NCBI GenBank assembly: GCA_030654695.1
Contig: JAURWY010000016.1
Span: forward strand, 93,391 to 157,390
Direction: 5' to 3'
Length of the DNA stretch: 64,000 nucleotides
DNA from: Polaromonas sp.
Lineage (GTDB): Bacteria > Pseudomonadota > Gammaproteobacteria > Burkholderiales > Burkholderiaceae_C
Under the pieces are notes generated by a model, which saw only the letters and a program-made list of their open reading frames with translations, ran no database searches and was not told where the DNA came from. Below are positions 27,942 through 36,153 of this stretch, one piece after another (position 1 is the first letter of the stretch; each line of letters begins with the position of its first letter). The position numbers and the translations under genes were made by a program.

Positions 27942-28056
27942 CTTGGACGTCGTCTTTAGCGGTACTTTTTACGCGCCCGCAAGCTGAGCAAATCGGCGCT
28001 CATTTAGTATATCCCGCTGTTATCGCTATACCGCCTCAACGCAGACATCACCCTTT

Positions 28057-28620
28057 TCAACCCGGCAACACAAACGCCAACACGCCCAAAACAGCAAAAA
28101 TAATCGCCGACACGATGTGCACTACCCGTAGCGGCACCAAGCGGGTGACTCTCTCTCCCAGCCAGACCACAGGCGCATTGGCTAGCATCATGCCTAACGT
28201 GGTGCCCGCCACCACAGCGACATACGCGTCAAAACGGGCGGCCAGCATGACGGTCGCAATCTGCGTTTTGTCGCCCATCTCGGCCAAAAAGAACAGCACC
28301 ACGGTGGTCGCAAAAACACCCCAGCGCGGTGGCTTGCTGTCACTGTCGTCTTCAAGTTTGTCGGGCACCAGCATCCATCCGGCCATGGCGAGGAAAGAAG
28401 CCCCCAGAATCCAGCGCAAGACATCGGGACTGAGCAAAGTGGTGAGCCAAGCGCCAAGCGCACCGGCCATGGCGTGATTCGCCAGCGTGGCCACCAGAAT
28501 GCCCCAGACGATGGGCCATGGTTTTTTGAAGCGGGCGGCGAGCAAGAGCGCCAGCAGCTGGGTTTTGTCGCCCATTTCGGCCAAGGCGACGATACCGGTT
28601 GATACGAGAAATGCTTCCAC
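28057..28620 (-). CDS. UPF0016/GDT1-family manganese exporter
   Basis: A 187-residue integral membrane protein with about six helices in two homologous halves. Each half carries the family motif E-x-G-D-K-T: residues 15-20 (EMGDKT) and 114-119 (EMGDKT). GDT1/MneA-type proteins export Mn2+ (or Ca2+). The GTG start at 28620 was chosen because homologues begin at this point (V/MEAFLVSTGIVALAEMGDKTQ) and GGAG lies nine bases upstream. Longer in-frame starts would translate the riboswitch. Control by a yybP-ykoY Mn2+ riboswitch in the leader supports manganese as the substrate. Confidence 0.92.
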   Translation of the reverse strand: MEAFLVSTGIVALAEMGDKTQLLALLLAARFKKPWPIVWGILVATLANHAMAGALGAWLTTLLSPDVLRWILGASFLAMAGWMLVPDKLEDDSDSKPPRWGVFATTVVLFFLAEMGDKTQIATVMLAARFDAYVAVVAGTTLGMMLANAPVVWLGERVTRLVPLRVVHIVSAIIFAVLGVLAFVLPG

Positions 28621-28633
28621 GTTGAATGACTCC

Positions 28634-28836
28634 GGCCGGAATGAAACCAATGACCGCACAGCATCTCCGGCCAATAGCAGGTATGCGCTTGAAGGCTGTG
28701 CAGTCAAAGGTCTCGCCAAGTCTTTTTTCAACCGTTTGCGCCATGTCGGCCTTTCTGCAAGGCCCCACAAGTCTGTTGACGCAAACCCCTCTCGCACTTT
28801 GCTTTGCAGCAAATAGGAAGGCGGCTACTCCCCAAT
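28634..28836 (-). ncRNA. yybP-ykoY manganese riboswitch with expression platform
   Basis: Reading the minus strand, the leader contains the 5' hallmark GGGGAGTAGC (28833-28824) and the 3' hallmark GAGACCTTTGACTG (28714-28701). These are the conserved Mn2+-binding loops of the yybP-ykoY family, about 110 bases apart. Downstream GGCCGGA (28672-28666) can pair with TCCGGCC (28640-28634), placing the stem directly against the GGAG ribosome site (28633-28630) of the exporter gene. GCACAGC/GCTGTGC offers a competing stem. Mn2+ binding should free the ribosome site and raise exporter synthesis (known for mntP and alx; inferred here). Confidence 0.85.
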
Positions 28837-28997
28837 GACAAGCGGCGATTGTAGCAACGGCTGAGCGACCGTCATCACAGCATGGCTGGATGAGCGCACC
28901 GCACTATTTAGGCCCAATTATTGCTTGCGTTTGGTGCGTTTCTGAGACAGCGCCATAAAGCGCACCAACATAAAACAATTTTGAAGGAAATTACCTC

Positions 28998-30200
28998 ATG
29001 GAAGCACTAAAACAGGGCTCTGATGCGCTGTTCATCCTGCTGGGCGGCATCATGGTGCTCGCCATGCACGCCGGCTTTGCGTTTCTCGAACTCGGAACGG
29101 TACGCAAAAAGAACCAAGTTAACGCTTTGGTGAAGATTCTCGTGGACTTCTCAATTTCGACCGTTGTGTATTTCGTCATCGGCTATAGCGTGGCATACGG
29201 CACTCACTTTTTTGTAGGTGCAGAGCAGTTGGCGGCCAAGAACGGATACGAGCTAGTCCGATTCTTCTTTTTACTTACCTTTGCAGCGGCCATCCCCGCC
29301 ATCATTTCAGGCGGAATCGCGGAAAGAGCGCGTTTTTATCCGCAACTCATTGCCACTGCTGTGATTGTGGGTCTGATCTATCCTTTTTTCGAGGGCATCG
29401 TCTGGAACCAGCATTTCGGCGTTCAAACTTGGATCAAAGCCGTGACGGGCGAAGAATTTCACGATTTTGCCGGCTCCGTGGTGGTTCACGCCATGGGCGG
29501 TTGGTTGGCTTTGCCAGCGGTCATTTTGTTGGGCGCGCGCAGCAACCGATACCGCAAGGACGGTGCCGTCTCAGCGCACCCACCGTCGAACATTCCATTT
29601 CTGGCGCTGGGTGCCTGGATTTTGACCGTCGGTTGGTTCGGCTTTAACGTCATGAGCGCACAGACGATCGACAAGATCTCGGGTCTGGTGGCAGTCAACT
29701 CCTTGATGGCCATGGTCGGCGGCACGCTGGCAGCGCTGGTACTGGGCAAGAACGATCCGGGCTTTGTTCACAACGGCCCACTTGCTGGCTTGGTAGCTGT
29801 TTGTGCTGGTTCAGACCTGATGCACCCACTGGGCGCACTGGTCGTCGGCGCCGTCGCTGGCTGCGTGTTTGTCTTCATGTTCATGCTGACTCAAAACAAA
29901 TGGAAAATAGATGACGTTCTGGGCGTTTGGCCGCTGCATGGACTGTGCGGCGCATGGGGCGGCGTGGCCGCCGGCATCTTTGGTCTGAAAGAAATGGGCG
30001 GCTTAGGCGGCGTTAGCTTTAGCGCCCAACTTATTGGCACGGCGATGGGCGTGATGTGGGCGTTGGTTAGCGGCTTTGCCGTGTATGGTTTTATCAAAGC
30101 CATGATCGGCTTGCGTATGACTCAGGAAGATGAACATGAAGGTGCAGATTTGTCTATTCACCGCATCGGCTCGACCCCTGAGCGCGAAGTAACCTGGTAA
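28998..30200 (+). CDS. amt: Ammonium transporter
   Basis: A 400-residue Amt/MEP/Rh channel with about 11 hydrophobic helices. Conserved features are GGIMVLAMHAGFAFLELGTVR at the start, FFEGIVWNQHFG, the twin pore histidines (SVVVHAMGG and GVWPLHGLCGAWGG) and DDVLGVWPLHG. The protein lacks a cleavable signal peptide, unlike some AmtB. GAAGGAAA is the ribosome site about nine bases before the ATG. No glnK gene is adjacent, so PII control, if any, would come from elsewhere. Confidence 0.94.
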   Translation: MEALKQGSDALFILLGGIMVLAMHAGFAFLELGTVRKKNQVNALVKILVDFSISTVVYFVIGYSVAYGTHFFVGAEQLAAKNGYELVRFFFLLTFAAAIPAIISGGIAERARFYPQLIATAVIVGLIYPFFEGIVWNQHFGVQTWIKAVTGEEFHDFAGSVVVHAMGGWLALPAVILLGARSNRYRKDGAVSAHPPSNIPFLALGAWILTVGWFGFNVMSAQTIDKISGLVAVNSLMAMVGGTLAALVLGKNDPGFVHNGPLAGLVAVCAGSDLMHPLGALVVGAVAGCVFVFMFMLTQNKWKIDDVLGVWPLHGLCGAWGGVAAGIFGLKEMGGLGGVSFSAQLIGTAMGVMWALVSGFAVYGFIKAMIGLRMTQEDEHEGADLSIHRIGSTPEREVTW

Positions 30201-30611
30201 AAGTCCTCGGTTTTGTGTCTTTTTTGCAACGCATCGGCTGTGACCACCGTTTGCGCTAGCGCCCCCTAAAAGGGGGCACTTTGCCTGGCCAAATTGGCGG
30301 CCATTTGAAGATCTCTCCTCTCAAAGAAGCTGTTTGATTCGGCCCTCATAAAGACACTGTAGGCGCGAAGGTTCATGCGATGAAGCCCTGTTGCCACATC
30401 AAACTGCTGAGAATTTATGGCCAGTCACTGCGATTTATGAAGATTTTTCTTGCTTTTCAACAATCTAGCGCATAATGCGCCGGTGTGGATGGAGTCATCT
30501 GCATTAGTTAGGTGATCGGTCAGTTTCGCGCGCTACAGCGGTACGTTTGAAGATTTGTTGTGCTTTCGGGACCCCATCGCTTTTGTTATTGTGTTTTAGA
30601 GGAGTCCCTCA
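30201..30611 (+). other. Intergenic region: amt 3' side and long leader of RNA-binding protein gene
   Basis: About 410 bases without a gene. Near the amt end, 30261-30277 is a perfect 7-bp stem GCCCCCT/AGGGGGC followed by CTTTGCC; it resembles the core of the repeat found in amgK and metX but has decayed flanks. Further right is a sigma70-type promoter (30450-30478) that would give a leader of about 125 bases before the RRM gene. Confidence 0.55.
30450..30478 (+). promoter_or_regulatory. Sigma70-like promoter of the RRM protein gene
   Basis: TTGCTT (30450-30455), a 17-base spacer and TAATGC (30473-30478) form a good promoter. Transcription from about 30486 would leave an unusually long untranslated leader of about 125 bases, as seen for cold-induced RNA-binding protein genes. 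Confidence 0.55.
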
Positions 30612-31085
30612 ATGGGCAACAAACTATACGTAGGCAACCTGCCTTACTCAGTGCGTGACGAAGATCTGCAACAGTCTTTTGGCCAGTTTGGCTCTGTCAC
30701 CAGCGCTAAAGTCATGATGGAACGCGACACCGGTCGCTCCAAAGGCTTTGGCTTTGTCGAAATGGGCAGCGATGCTGAAGCCCAAGCAGCCATCAACGGC
30801 ATGAACGGTCAGCCTTTGGGCGGCCGTAGCGTTGTGGTTAACGAAGCCCGTCCCATGGAAGCACGCCCACCACGCACAGGTGGCGGCGGCTTCGGCGGCG
30901 GCGATCGTTCAGGTGGTGGCGGCTACGGTGGTGGTGGTGGCGATCGTTCAGGCGGTGGCGGCTACGGTGGTGGTGGTGGCGATCGTTCAGGCGGTGGCGG
31001 CTACGGTGGTGGTGGTGGCGGCCGTTCAGGTGGTGGCGGCTACGGCGGCGGTGGTGGCGGTGGCGGTGGACGCGGCGGCTACTAA
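30612..31085 (+). CDS. Glycine-rich RRM RNA-binding protein
   Basis: A 157-residue protein. Residues 1-80 are a canonical RNA recognition motif with RNP2 LYVGNLPY and RNP1 KGFGFVEM. Residues about 93-157 are almost pure Gly with Asp/Arg/Ser/Tyr, built from tandem DRSGGGGYGGGGG units. Such bacterial RRM-Gly proteins (Rbp family) are usually cold- or stress-induced RNA chaperones. The ribosome site GAGGAG lies just before the ATG. The glycine tail may promote RNA-dependent condensation (inference). Confidence 0.93.
   Translation: MGNKLYVGNLPYSVRDEDLQQSFGQFGSVTSAKVMMERDTGRSKGFGFVEMGSDAEAQAAINGMNGQPLGGRSVVVNEARPMEARPPRTGGGGFGGGDRSGGGGYGGGGGDRSGGGGYGGGGGDRSGGGGYGGGGGGRSGGGGYGGGGGGGGGRGGY
30902..31070 (+). 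repeat. 39-bp coding tandem repeat (Gly-rich tail)
   Basis: Nearly four consecutive 39-base units encode DRSGGGGYGGGGG, the last changed to GRS and extended by extra glycines. High identity between units at synonymous positions indicates recent duplication; repeat number may vary between strains. Confidence 0.8.
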
Positions 31086-31146
31086 GCCCTCAATCTTGGC
31101 AGTCAGCTCACGCTGACCTCTTCGGTTTCTGACTGAAGACCTGCTC

Positions 31147-31182
31147 AAAAAGGCTTTGAAACTTCGGTTTTGAAGCCTTTTT
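31147..31182 (+). terminator. Intrinsic terminator after RRM protein gene
   Basis: AAAAAGGCTT...AAA and TTT...AAGCCTTTTT form a long stem around CTTCGG, a stable tetraloop-like turn. A T-run ends the structure. It can work in both orientations but the lptC side has about 150 further bases, so its main client is the RRM gene. Confidence 0.8.
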
Positions 31183-31333
31183 ACATTTCTAACGTTCCTT
31201 TGAACGAAACTCGCAGGCAAATGTGGCTTATTGCCAATATGGCAGGCTCTGCCCGCAAAGCTTCTTTTCGACAGGATGCCACGTTGTCCTGTTAGCTCTC
31301 ACCGCTACCGTCCATCGCCATTGAATCAAGGAC

Positions 31334-32035
31334 CTACCGGGACACCTTGTTGGGCGCGGAACCCACCACCCCTCTAGGCATCAGGCGGCCTTTGACGCGA
31401 CCCTTGAGATCGACCACTTGCTCTAAATTGTCATAGGCAAAAGTATCGCCACGAAATTCGTCTGAGCCTCGTTTTAAAACTACCGGCAAATGAGATTTGA
31501 CGCGATCTCCACTCATAAATACGTGCAGAAATTCACCTCTAAATTCGAGACGGGGCATCCAACTGCCATCGGCGTTTTGTATCGGTTCGCGGATCACCAC
31601 GGCATTGCCGATCAGCTGTACTTCGGAACCGGCATCGTTGCTCAAAGCGCGATTTGCAGTAGCGGTCGTGAGCCGACCGTCTTGACCCGTGGAACGCATC
31701 CTTGCTTGATCAATTTCTAGGGTTTCCGTGTCCTGAAAGTGACGCACCTCAGCCCCAAATATTTCAGTTTTTAGACGGCCCTCGCCATCAAAGGTCTTGA
31801 CCGTGGCTCGGCGCATGAAATAGTCAACCTCGTGATTCACGGGACGTGCAGCCTCTGCCTCATACGCAGCCGGCGTGTTGCGCACCAGCCAGTAAGTGCC
31901 TACCGCCAACAAACCCATCATCACCAATGGCAAGTAGAGCGACAGGCGCTCCCAAAGACCCGCAAAACGATGGCTACAAGTCTTCAAAACTTGCCGCATA
32001 AGAGTCATCGCAGTCACAGATGCCGAAATGATCAT
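31334..32035 (-). CDS. lptC: LPS export system protein LptC
   Basis: A 233-residue inner-membrane-anchored protein passing LPS from LptBFG to LptA. One N-terminal membrane helix (LPLVMMGLLAVGTYWLV, about residues 31-47) precedes a periplasmic jellyroll (VDYFMRRATVKTFDGEGRLKT and the repeated strands following). The ATG at 32035 overlaps the kdsC stop by four bases (ATGA); the longer frame lies inside kdsC. Expected downstream partners lptA and lptB are not present: the next gene is convergent. Confidence 0.88.
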   Translation of the reverse strand: MIISASVTAMTLMRQVLKTCSHRFAGLWERLSLYLPLVMMGLLAVGTYWLVRNTPAAYEAEAARPVNHEVDYFMRRATVKTFDGEGRLKTEIFGAEVRHFQDTETLEIDQARMRSTGQDGRLTTATANRALSNDAGSEVQLIGNAVVIREPIQNADGSWMPRLEFRGEFLHVFMSGDRVKSHLPVVLKRGSDEFRGDTFAYDNLEQVVDLKGRVKGRLMPRGVVGSAPNKVSR

Positions 32036-32661
32036 TCGCTGTACATCCCAAGCAATTTGGCGTAGCCGCCACTGGCGACTAACAACAAGTCGCACAGTTC
32101 TCGTGCTGCGCCATGACCCCCTGTGGTTTGTGTGACGTAGTGCGACACGGCTTTGACCTCGGCGTGGGCGTTGGCCGGAGCGCAGCTGAAGGCCGCCCGA
32201 CGCATCACCGGCAAGTCGGGCCAGTCGTCGCCCATGGCCGCGGCTTGCGCCCAATCACAGCCTAGCGCTTTGAGCGTCAGCTCGGCCGCCGGGCGTTTGT
32301 CTTCGGTGCCGAAATGCGCATGGACAATGCCCAGCGCTTGCAAGCGCGCGCGGAGCACCACGCTGTCGCGGCCCGTGATGATGACCGGCGTGATGCCCAC
32401 CTTTTGCAGCAGCTTGAGACCGTGGCCATCCAGCGTGCTGAAGCGTTTCAGGGTCTCCCCAGCCGCATACAACTGGCCAGGCGTTTCGGTGATGTGCTGC
32501 TGACCGTACTCGCTGAAGTACAGACCGCCGTCTGTGAGCACACCGTCAACATCGAAAAAAGCCACTTTGATGCCCTGCGCCCGCAGCAGCAGTTCAGGGG
32601 CGAAGTTCAGCGCCGGCACCAAGGGCGTTAAAGCGGACGCAGCACATGTGGATTGAGTCAT
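32032..32661 (-). CDS. kdsC: 3-deoxy-D-manno-octulosonate 8-phosphate phosphatase KdsC
   Basis: A 209-residue HAD-superfamily phosphatase that dephosphorylates KDO-8-phosphate on the way to LPS inner core. The nucleophile motif VAFFDVDGVLTDG is at about residues 32-44, with IITGRDS and MGDDWPDLPVMRRA as HAD motifs II-IV. The ATG at 32661 is one base into the kdsD stop (TGATG); a TTG three bases upstream is less likely. An N-terminal extension of about 28 residues precedes the usual start of the family. Confidence 0.94.
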   Translation of the reverse strand: MTQSTCAASALTPLVPALNFAPELLLRAQGIKVAFFDVDGVLTDGGLYFSEYGQQHITETPGQLYAAGETLKRFSTLDGHGLKLLQKVGITPVIITGRDSVVLRARLQALGIVHAHFGTEDKRPAAELTLKALGCDWAQAAAMGDDWPDLPVMRRAAFSCAPANAHAEVKAVSHYVTQTTGGHGAARELCDLLLVASGGYAKLLGMYSE

Positions 32662-33653
32662 CAAATCACCTTCGCGCGCATCAGATCATTGGTATTGAGA
32701 GCGCCGCACAAGCGACCGGCCTCGTCGATCACCAGCACGCTGGTGATGCGGTATTGCTCCATCAGCGCGACCGCATCGACCGCGAGCGATGCGGCGTTGA
32801 GCGTGCGCGGATTGGCGTGCATCACGTCGGCGGCGCACATGGCGCGCAGGTCAGCGCCTTTTTCAATCAGGCGCCGCAGGTCGCCGTCCGTGAATATGCC
32901 CAGCACCTGCTGCTGTGCATCCACCACCGCCGATGCGCCCAAACCCTTCGCGCTCATCTCGCGCATGAGTTCGCTGAGGCTGGCCTCTGGCCGTACGAAT
33001 GGCACGGCCGTGCCGCTGCGCATGACATCCGCCACATGCGTGAGCAGCTTGCGACCCAAGGAGCCGCCGGGGTGGGAGCGCGCAAAATCTTCGGGCTTGA
33101 AACCTCTAGCGTCGAGCAGCGCCACAGCCAACGCATCGCCCATGGCCAATTGAGCCGTGGTGCTGGCGGTCGGCGCCAAGTTGAGGGGGCAGGCCTCTTG
33201 CGCGACACTGCTGTCAAGCACCACGTTGGCGTGGTGTGCCAAGGCTGACTGCACGCCGCCGGTGAGCGCAATCACCACCACTTGCAAGCGTTTGAGGGTC
33301 GGCAAAATCACTGTCAACTCTTCGCTTTCGCCGCTGTTGGAAATCGCTAACACGACGTCGGCGGTGGTGATCATGCCGAGGTCGCCATGGCTGGCTTCGC
33401 CCGGATGCACAAACATAGCCGGCGTGCCCGTCGACGCCAGCGTGGCGGCGATCTTGCGGCCGATATGACCGCTTTTGCCCATGCCCATGACGACCACGCG
33501 ACCGCTGCAGGACAGCACCGCTTCGACGGCCGCCGCAAACTCAGGGCCGACGCGCGCAGCCATGCTCAGGACAGCGGCAGCCTCGATCTCAAATGTCTTG
33601 CGGGCCAAGGCCACAGCTTGTGCCGGATCAAAGCCGGTGCGCTCAAAGTTCAT
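32661..33653 (-). CDS. kdsD: Arabinose-5-phosphate isomerase KdsD
   Basis: A 330-residue KpsF/GutQ-family enzyme interconverting ribulose-5-phosphate and arabinose-5-phosphate, the first KDO step. It has an N-terminal SIS domain (GRVVVMGMGKSGHIGRKIAATLASTGTPAMFVH, ISNSGESEEL) and two C-terminal CBS domains (about 205-330). First gene of kdsD-kdsC-lptC, an LPS unit with every junction overlapping. Confidence 0.95.
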   Translation of the reverse strand: MNFERTGFDPAQAVALARKTFEIEAAAVLSMAARVGPEFAAAVEAVLSCSGRVVVMGMGKSGHIGRKIAATLASTGTPAMFVHPGEASHGDLGMITTADVVLAISNSGESEELTVILPTLKRLQVVVIALTGGVQSALAHHANVVLDSSVAQEACPLNLAPTASTTAQLAMGDALAVALLDARGFKPEDFARSHPGGSLGRKLLTHVADVMRSGTAVPFVRPEASLSELMREMSAKGLGASAVVDAQQQVLGIFTDGDLRRLIEKGADLRAMCAADVMHANPRTLNAASLAVDAVALMEQYRITSVLVIDEAGRLCGALNTNDLMRAKVI

Positions 33654-33763
33654 CCCTGTATTCTATCGAGACACCCTGCCACGGAGGTGATACGCTCGCG
33701 CTGTCTGGCCAATCACAGGCTTAGGTGCTCACTGAAAAACCTCTGCCGCAAGGACGAAAAAAT

Positions 33764-34315
33764 ATGAAGCGACGAACCGTGCTGACACTGCTAGCCACAG
33801 CGCATTGGCCCTTGAGCCAAGCTCAGAGCGGCGCTGATGTTGCTGCGCTGTTACGCGATGGAGCGTGTGTCGTTCTCATTCGACATGCAGCCACCGAGGC
33901 TGGCATTGGCGACCCCGCTAACTTCACCCTCGGCGACTGCCGCACCCAGCGCAACTTGAGCGCGGCCGGCCGCGACCAATCGCGGCGCATCGGCCAGTGG
34001 TTTAAGAGTCGCCAGCTGCAGCCGCGTGCCGTGTATTCCAGCGCGTGGTGCCGTGGCCGCGACACGGCTGAACTGGCCTTTGGCCCGCACACGGTTTTAG
34101 CGGCCCTCAACTCAACCTTCAACAACGACACACCGCCAGAGCCGCTGACACACATCTTGCGGACGCGACTCCAAGCGGTGCCCGCTGGCGCCTTCGAAGT
34201 CTGGGTCACACACCAAGTCAACATCACGGCGCTGACGGGTGAATACACCGCCATGGGCGAAGCCTTGGTGGTCCATGCCAATGGCGCCTTGCTGGCCCGA
34301 GCGACTTTGTCATGA
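33764..34315 (+). CDS. Exported histidine-phosphatase-family protein
   Basis: A 183-residue histidine phosphatase with an N-terminal signal-like segment (MKRRTVLTLLATAHWPLSQAQ). The catalytic LIRHAATEAG motif carries the phospho-accepting His (RHA variant of RHG), and the second His is in VWVTHQVNITALTG. The ATG at 33764 follows AAGGACG at normal spacing and gives the export signal; the start at 33725 would bury it. Substrate unknown. The next gene, apt, begins 15 bases downstream. Confidence 0.85.
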   Translation: MKRRTVLTLLATAHWPLSQAQSGADVAALLRDGACVVLIRHAATEAGIGDPANFTLGDCRTQRNLSAAGRDQSRRIGQWFKSRQLQPRAVYSSAWCRGRDTAELAFGPHTVLAALNSTFNNDTPPEPLTHILRTRLQAVPAGAFEVWVTHQVNITALTGEYTAMGEALVVHANGALLARATLS

Positions 34316-34330
34316 TGTTCACAACCATGA

Positions 34331-34933
34331 ATGCCCCTTGTGCCTGATTCACATCCAAACCCATCCCCGTCCGACGCCCTCACGCAGCAAACCGTGAGCC
34401 AGTACCTGCGCAGCCAAATCCGCACCGTGCCAGATTGGCCGGCACCCGGTGTGCAGTTTCGCGACATCACACCGCTCTTGCAAAACCCAAAGGTGTTTCG
34501 CGTGTTGATCGACGCTTTTGTGCACCGCTACATGGACCCGGCGCTGCGGCCTGACGTGGTGGCGGGGCTGGATGCACGCGGTTTTATTTTGGGCGCCGTC
34601 ATCGCTTACGAGCTGAATGTGGGATTTGTGCCGATCCGTAAAAAGGGCAAACTACCCTTCACCACGGTGCAGGAAACCTACGAACTCGAATACGGCAGCG
34701 CCACGGTAGAGCTGCACACCGACGCGGTTCACGCCGGCCAAAAAGTGCTGTTGATTGACGACCTGATCGCCACCGGCGGCACCATGATGGCCGGTCGCAA
34801 ACTGCTTGAAAAACTGGGCGCATGCGTGATGGAAGGCGCGGCCATTGTCGATTTGCCGGAACTCGGTGGTTCAGACAAACTGCGCGCATCGGGGCTGCCG
34901 CTTTTCACGCTGATTAATTTTTCCGGTCATTGA
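34331..34933 (+). CDS. apt: Adenine phosphoribosyltransferase
   Basis: A 200-residue type I PRTase salvaging adenine to AMP. It contains [44 protein letters not shown] and the PRPP-binding motif [14 protein letters not shown]. It has about 20 more N-terminal residues than the E. coli enzyme. No strong ribosome site is seen before the ATG at 34331; an ATG at 34327 is in another frame. Confidence 0.96.
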   Translation: MPLVPDSHPNPSPSDALTQQTVSQYLRSQIRTVPDWPAPGVQFRDITPLLQNPKVFRVLIDAFVHRYMDPALRPDVVAGLDARGFILGAVIAYELNVGFVPIRKKGKLPFTTVQETYELEYGSATVELHTDAVHAGQKVLLIDDLIATGGTMMAGRKLLEKLGACVMEGAAIVDLPELGGSDKLRASGLPLFTLINFSGH

Positions 34934-34972
34934 GTCCGGGTTCATCCTCAAGCCCTTTTTAGGAGCCTTTCC

Positions 34973-35695
34973 GTGTCACTTGAAGTCCAGCCTCTTTCTC
35001 CCGCCGTCATTGAAAAGCTCAAGACCATTGCCACCGCCACACTGACGACCGTGCTGCTCAAAAAAGGCTTGCGCAACGTCTGGCTGCGTGGCACCAAACC
35101 CTTGCAGCCCGGCCAGCCGCGCACTGTGGGCCGCGCCTTCACATTGCGCTTCGTGCCCGCGCGAGAAGATCTGGCGACGCCCGAGTCATGGTCGTCGCCG
35201 ATCTCCACCCGGGCGGCGATCGAAGCCATGCCCGCAGCTTGTATTTGCGTGGTTGACGCGATGGGCGTGACGGACGCCGGTATTTTTGGCGACATCTTGT
35301 GCGCCCGCATGCAAATGCGCGGTGTCGCCGGGTTGGTGACCGATGGCGTGGTGCGGGATGTCGTCGGTGTGCTGGGCACCGGCTTGCCGGTTTGGTGCCA
35401 AGGCACCGCCGCACCGGCGTCTGTGACCAGCCTGACCTTTGTCAGCTGGCAAGAGCCCATCGCCTGCGGTGGTGTGGCGGTGTTTCCAAATGACGTGATC
35501 GTGGTCGATGAAGATGGCGCCGTGCTGATCCCGGCCAATTTGCTCGATGACGTGCTCGCGTTGGCCGTCGAGCAAGAAAACCTCGAGGCGTGGATCATGT
35601 CGGAGATCAATGCCGGCGCTGAACTGCCAGGCCTCTACCCACCGAATGCCGACAACAAAGCCCGCTACGAAGCCAGTAAAAAGTCCACCTCTTAA
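34973..35695 (+). CDS. RraA-like protein (possible HMG/oxaloacetate aldolase)
   Basis: A 240-residue RraA-fold protein. The active-site region FGDILCARMQMRGVAGLVTDGVVRD has the Arg-Asp pair used by class II HMG aldolase/oxaloacetate decarboxylase relatives. AGGAG lies seven bases before the GTG start. Some relatives regulate RNase E, but this length (about 80 residues longer than E. coli RraA) and the adjacent remnant of a DapA-like lyase favour a catabolic aldolase role (inference). Confidence 0.85.
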   Translation: MSLEVQPLSPAVIEKLKTIATATLTTVLLKKGLRNVWLRGTKPLQPGQPRTVGRAFTLRFVPAREDLATPESWSSPISTRAAIEAMPAACICVVDAMGVTDAGIFGDILCARMQMRGVAGLVTDGVVRDVVGVLGTGLPVWCQGTAAPASVTSLTFVSWQEPIACGGVAVFPNDVIVVDEDGAVLIPANLLDDVLALAVEQENLEAWIMSEINAGAELPGLYPPNADNKARYEASKKSTS

Positions 35696-35712
35696 AGCGA
35701 CACAATCAACAC

Positions 35713-36153
35713 TCAACACCTTACGCACCGATAACCAGATCGTCGGTTACTACGAACAAGCAGTCGCCGCCATCGGCGAAGACGTTCCGTTTGTGATCCA
35801 AGACTATCCGCTCACTTTCTCGGTCGTCATGGCCCCCAGTGTGATAAACGCATCGTCAACAACCACGCCTCTTGCCTGATGCTCAAACACGAGGATTGGC
35901 CCGGTCTGGAAAAAATCTCGACCTTGCGCGATTGGCAACACAAAGGCGAGATGCGTGAGATTTCCATTCTTTGTGGCAATGGCGGTCTGTTTCTGGATCT
36001 TGAAGTTGAGCGCGGTGCCAACGGCGCCATGACCGGCTATTGCTTCCCCGATATGCTGGTCGATCTTGTTCAGTTGTCGGCTGCAGGTCAACGCGAAAAG
36101 GCGCATAACTTGTTTGACGCGCACCTGCCTTTGATGCGGAGAGGCTTGCGCGG
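35713..36153 (+). pseudogene. Decayed dihydrodipicolinate-synthase-family gene
   Basis: Two overlapping frames carry consecutive parts of one DapA/NAL-superfamily lyase. The first has RTDNQIVGYYEQAVAAIGED and FVIQDYPLTFSVVMAPSVI. From about 35845 the next frame continues RIVNNHASCLMLKHEDWPGL and then SILCGNGGLFLD. LMLKHEDW contains the Schiff-base lysine region. The N-terminal third is missing, a single-base shift near 35840 breaks the frame, and the C-terminal end has fused into the 3' end of mnmE on the other strand. It follows the RraA-like gene, so a two-enzyme module has been lost. Confidence 0.8.

Noticed and set aside
30261..30277. Intrinsic terminator of amt
   Set aside because: The stem is perfect but is not followed by a T-run; recorded instead as a possible repeat relative.
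30902..31070. Possible CRISPR-like array
   Set aside because: The units are contiguous 39-base coding repeats of the Gly-rich tail, with no spacers.
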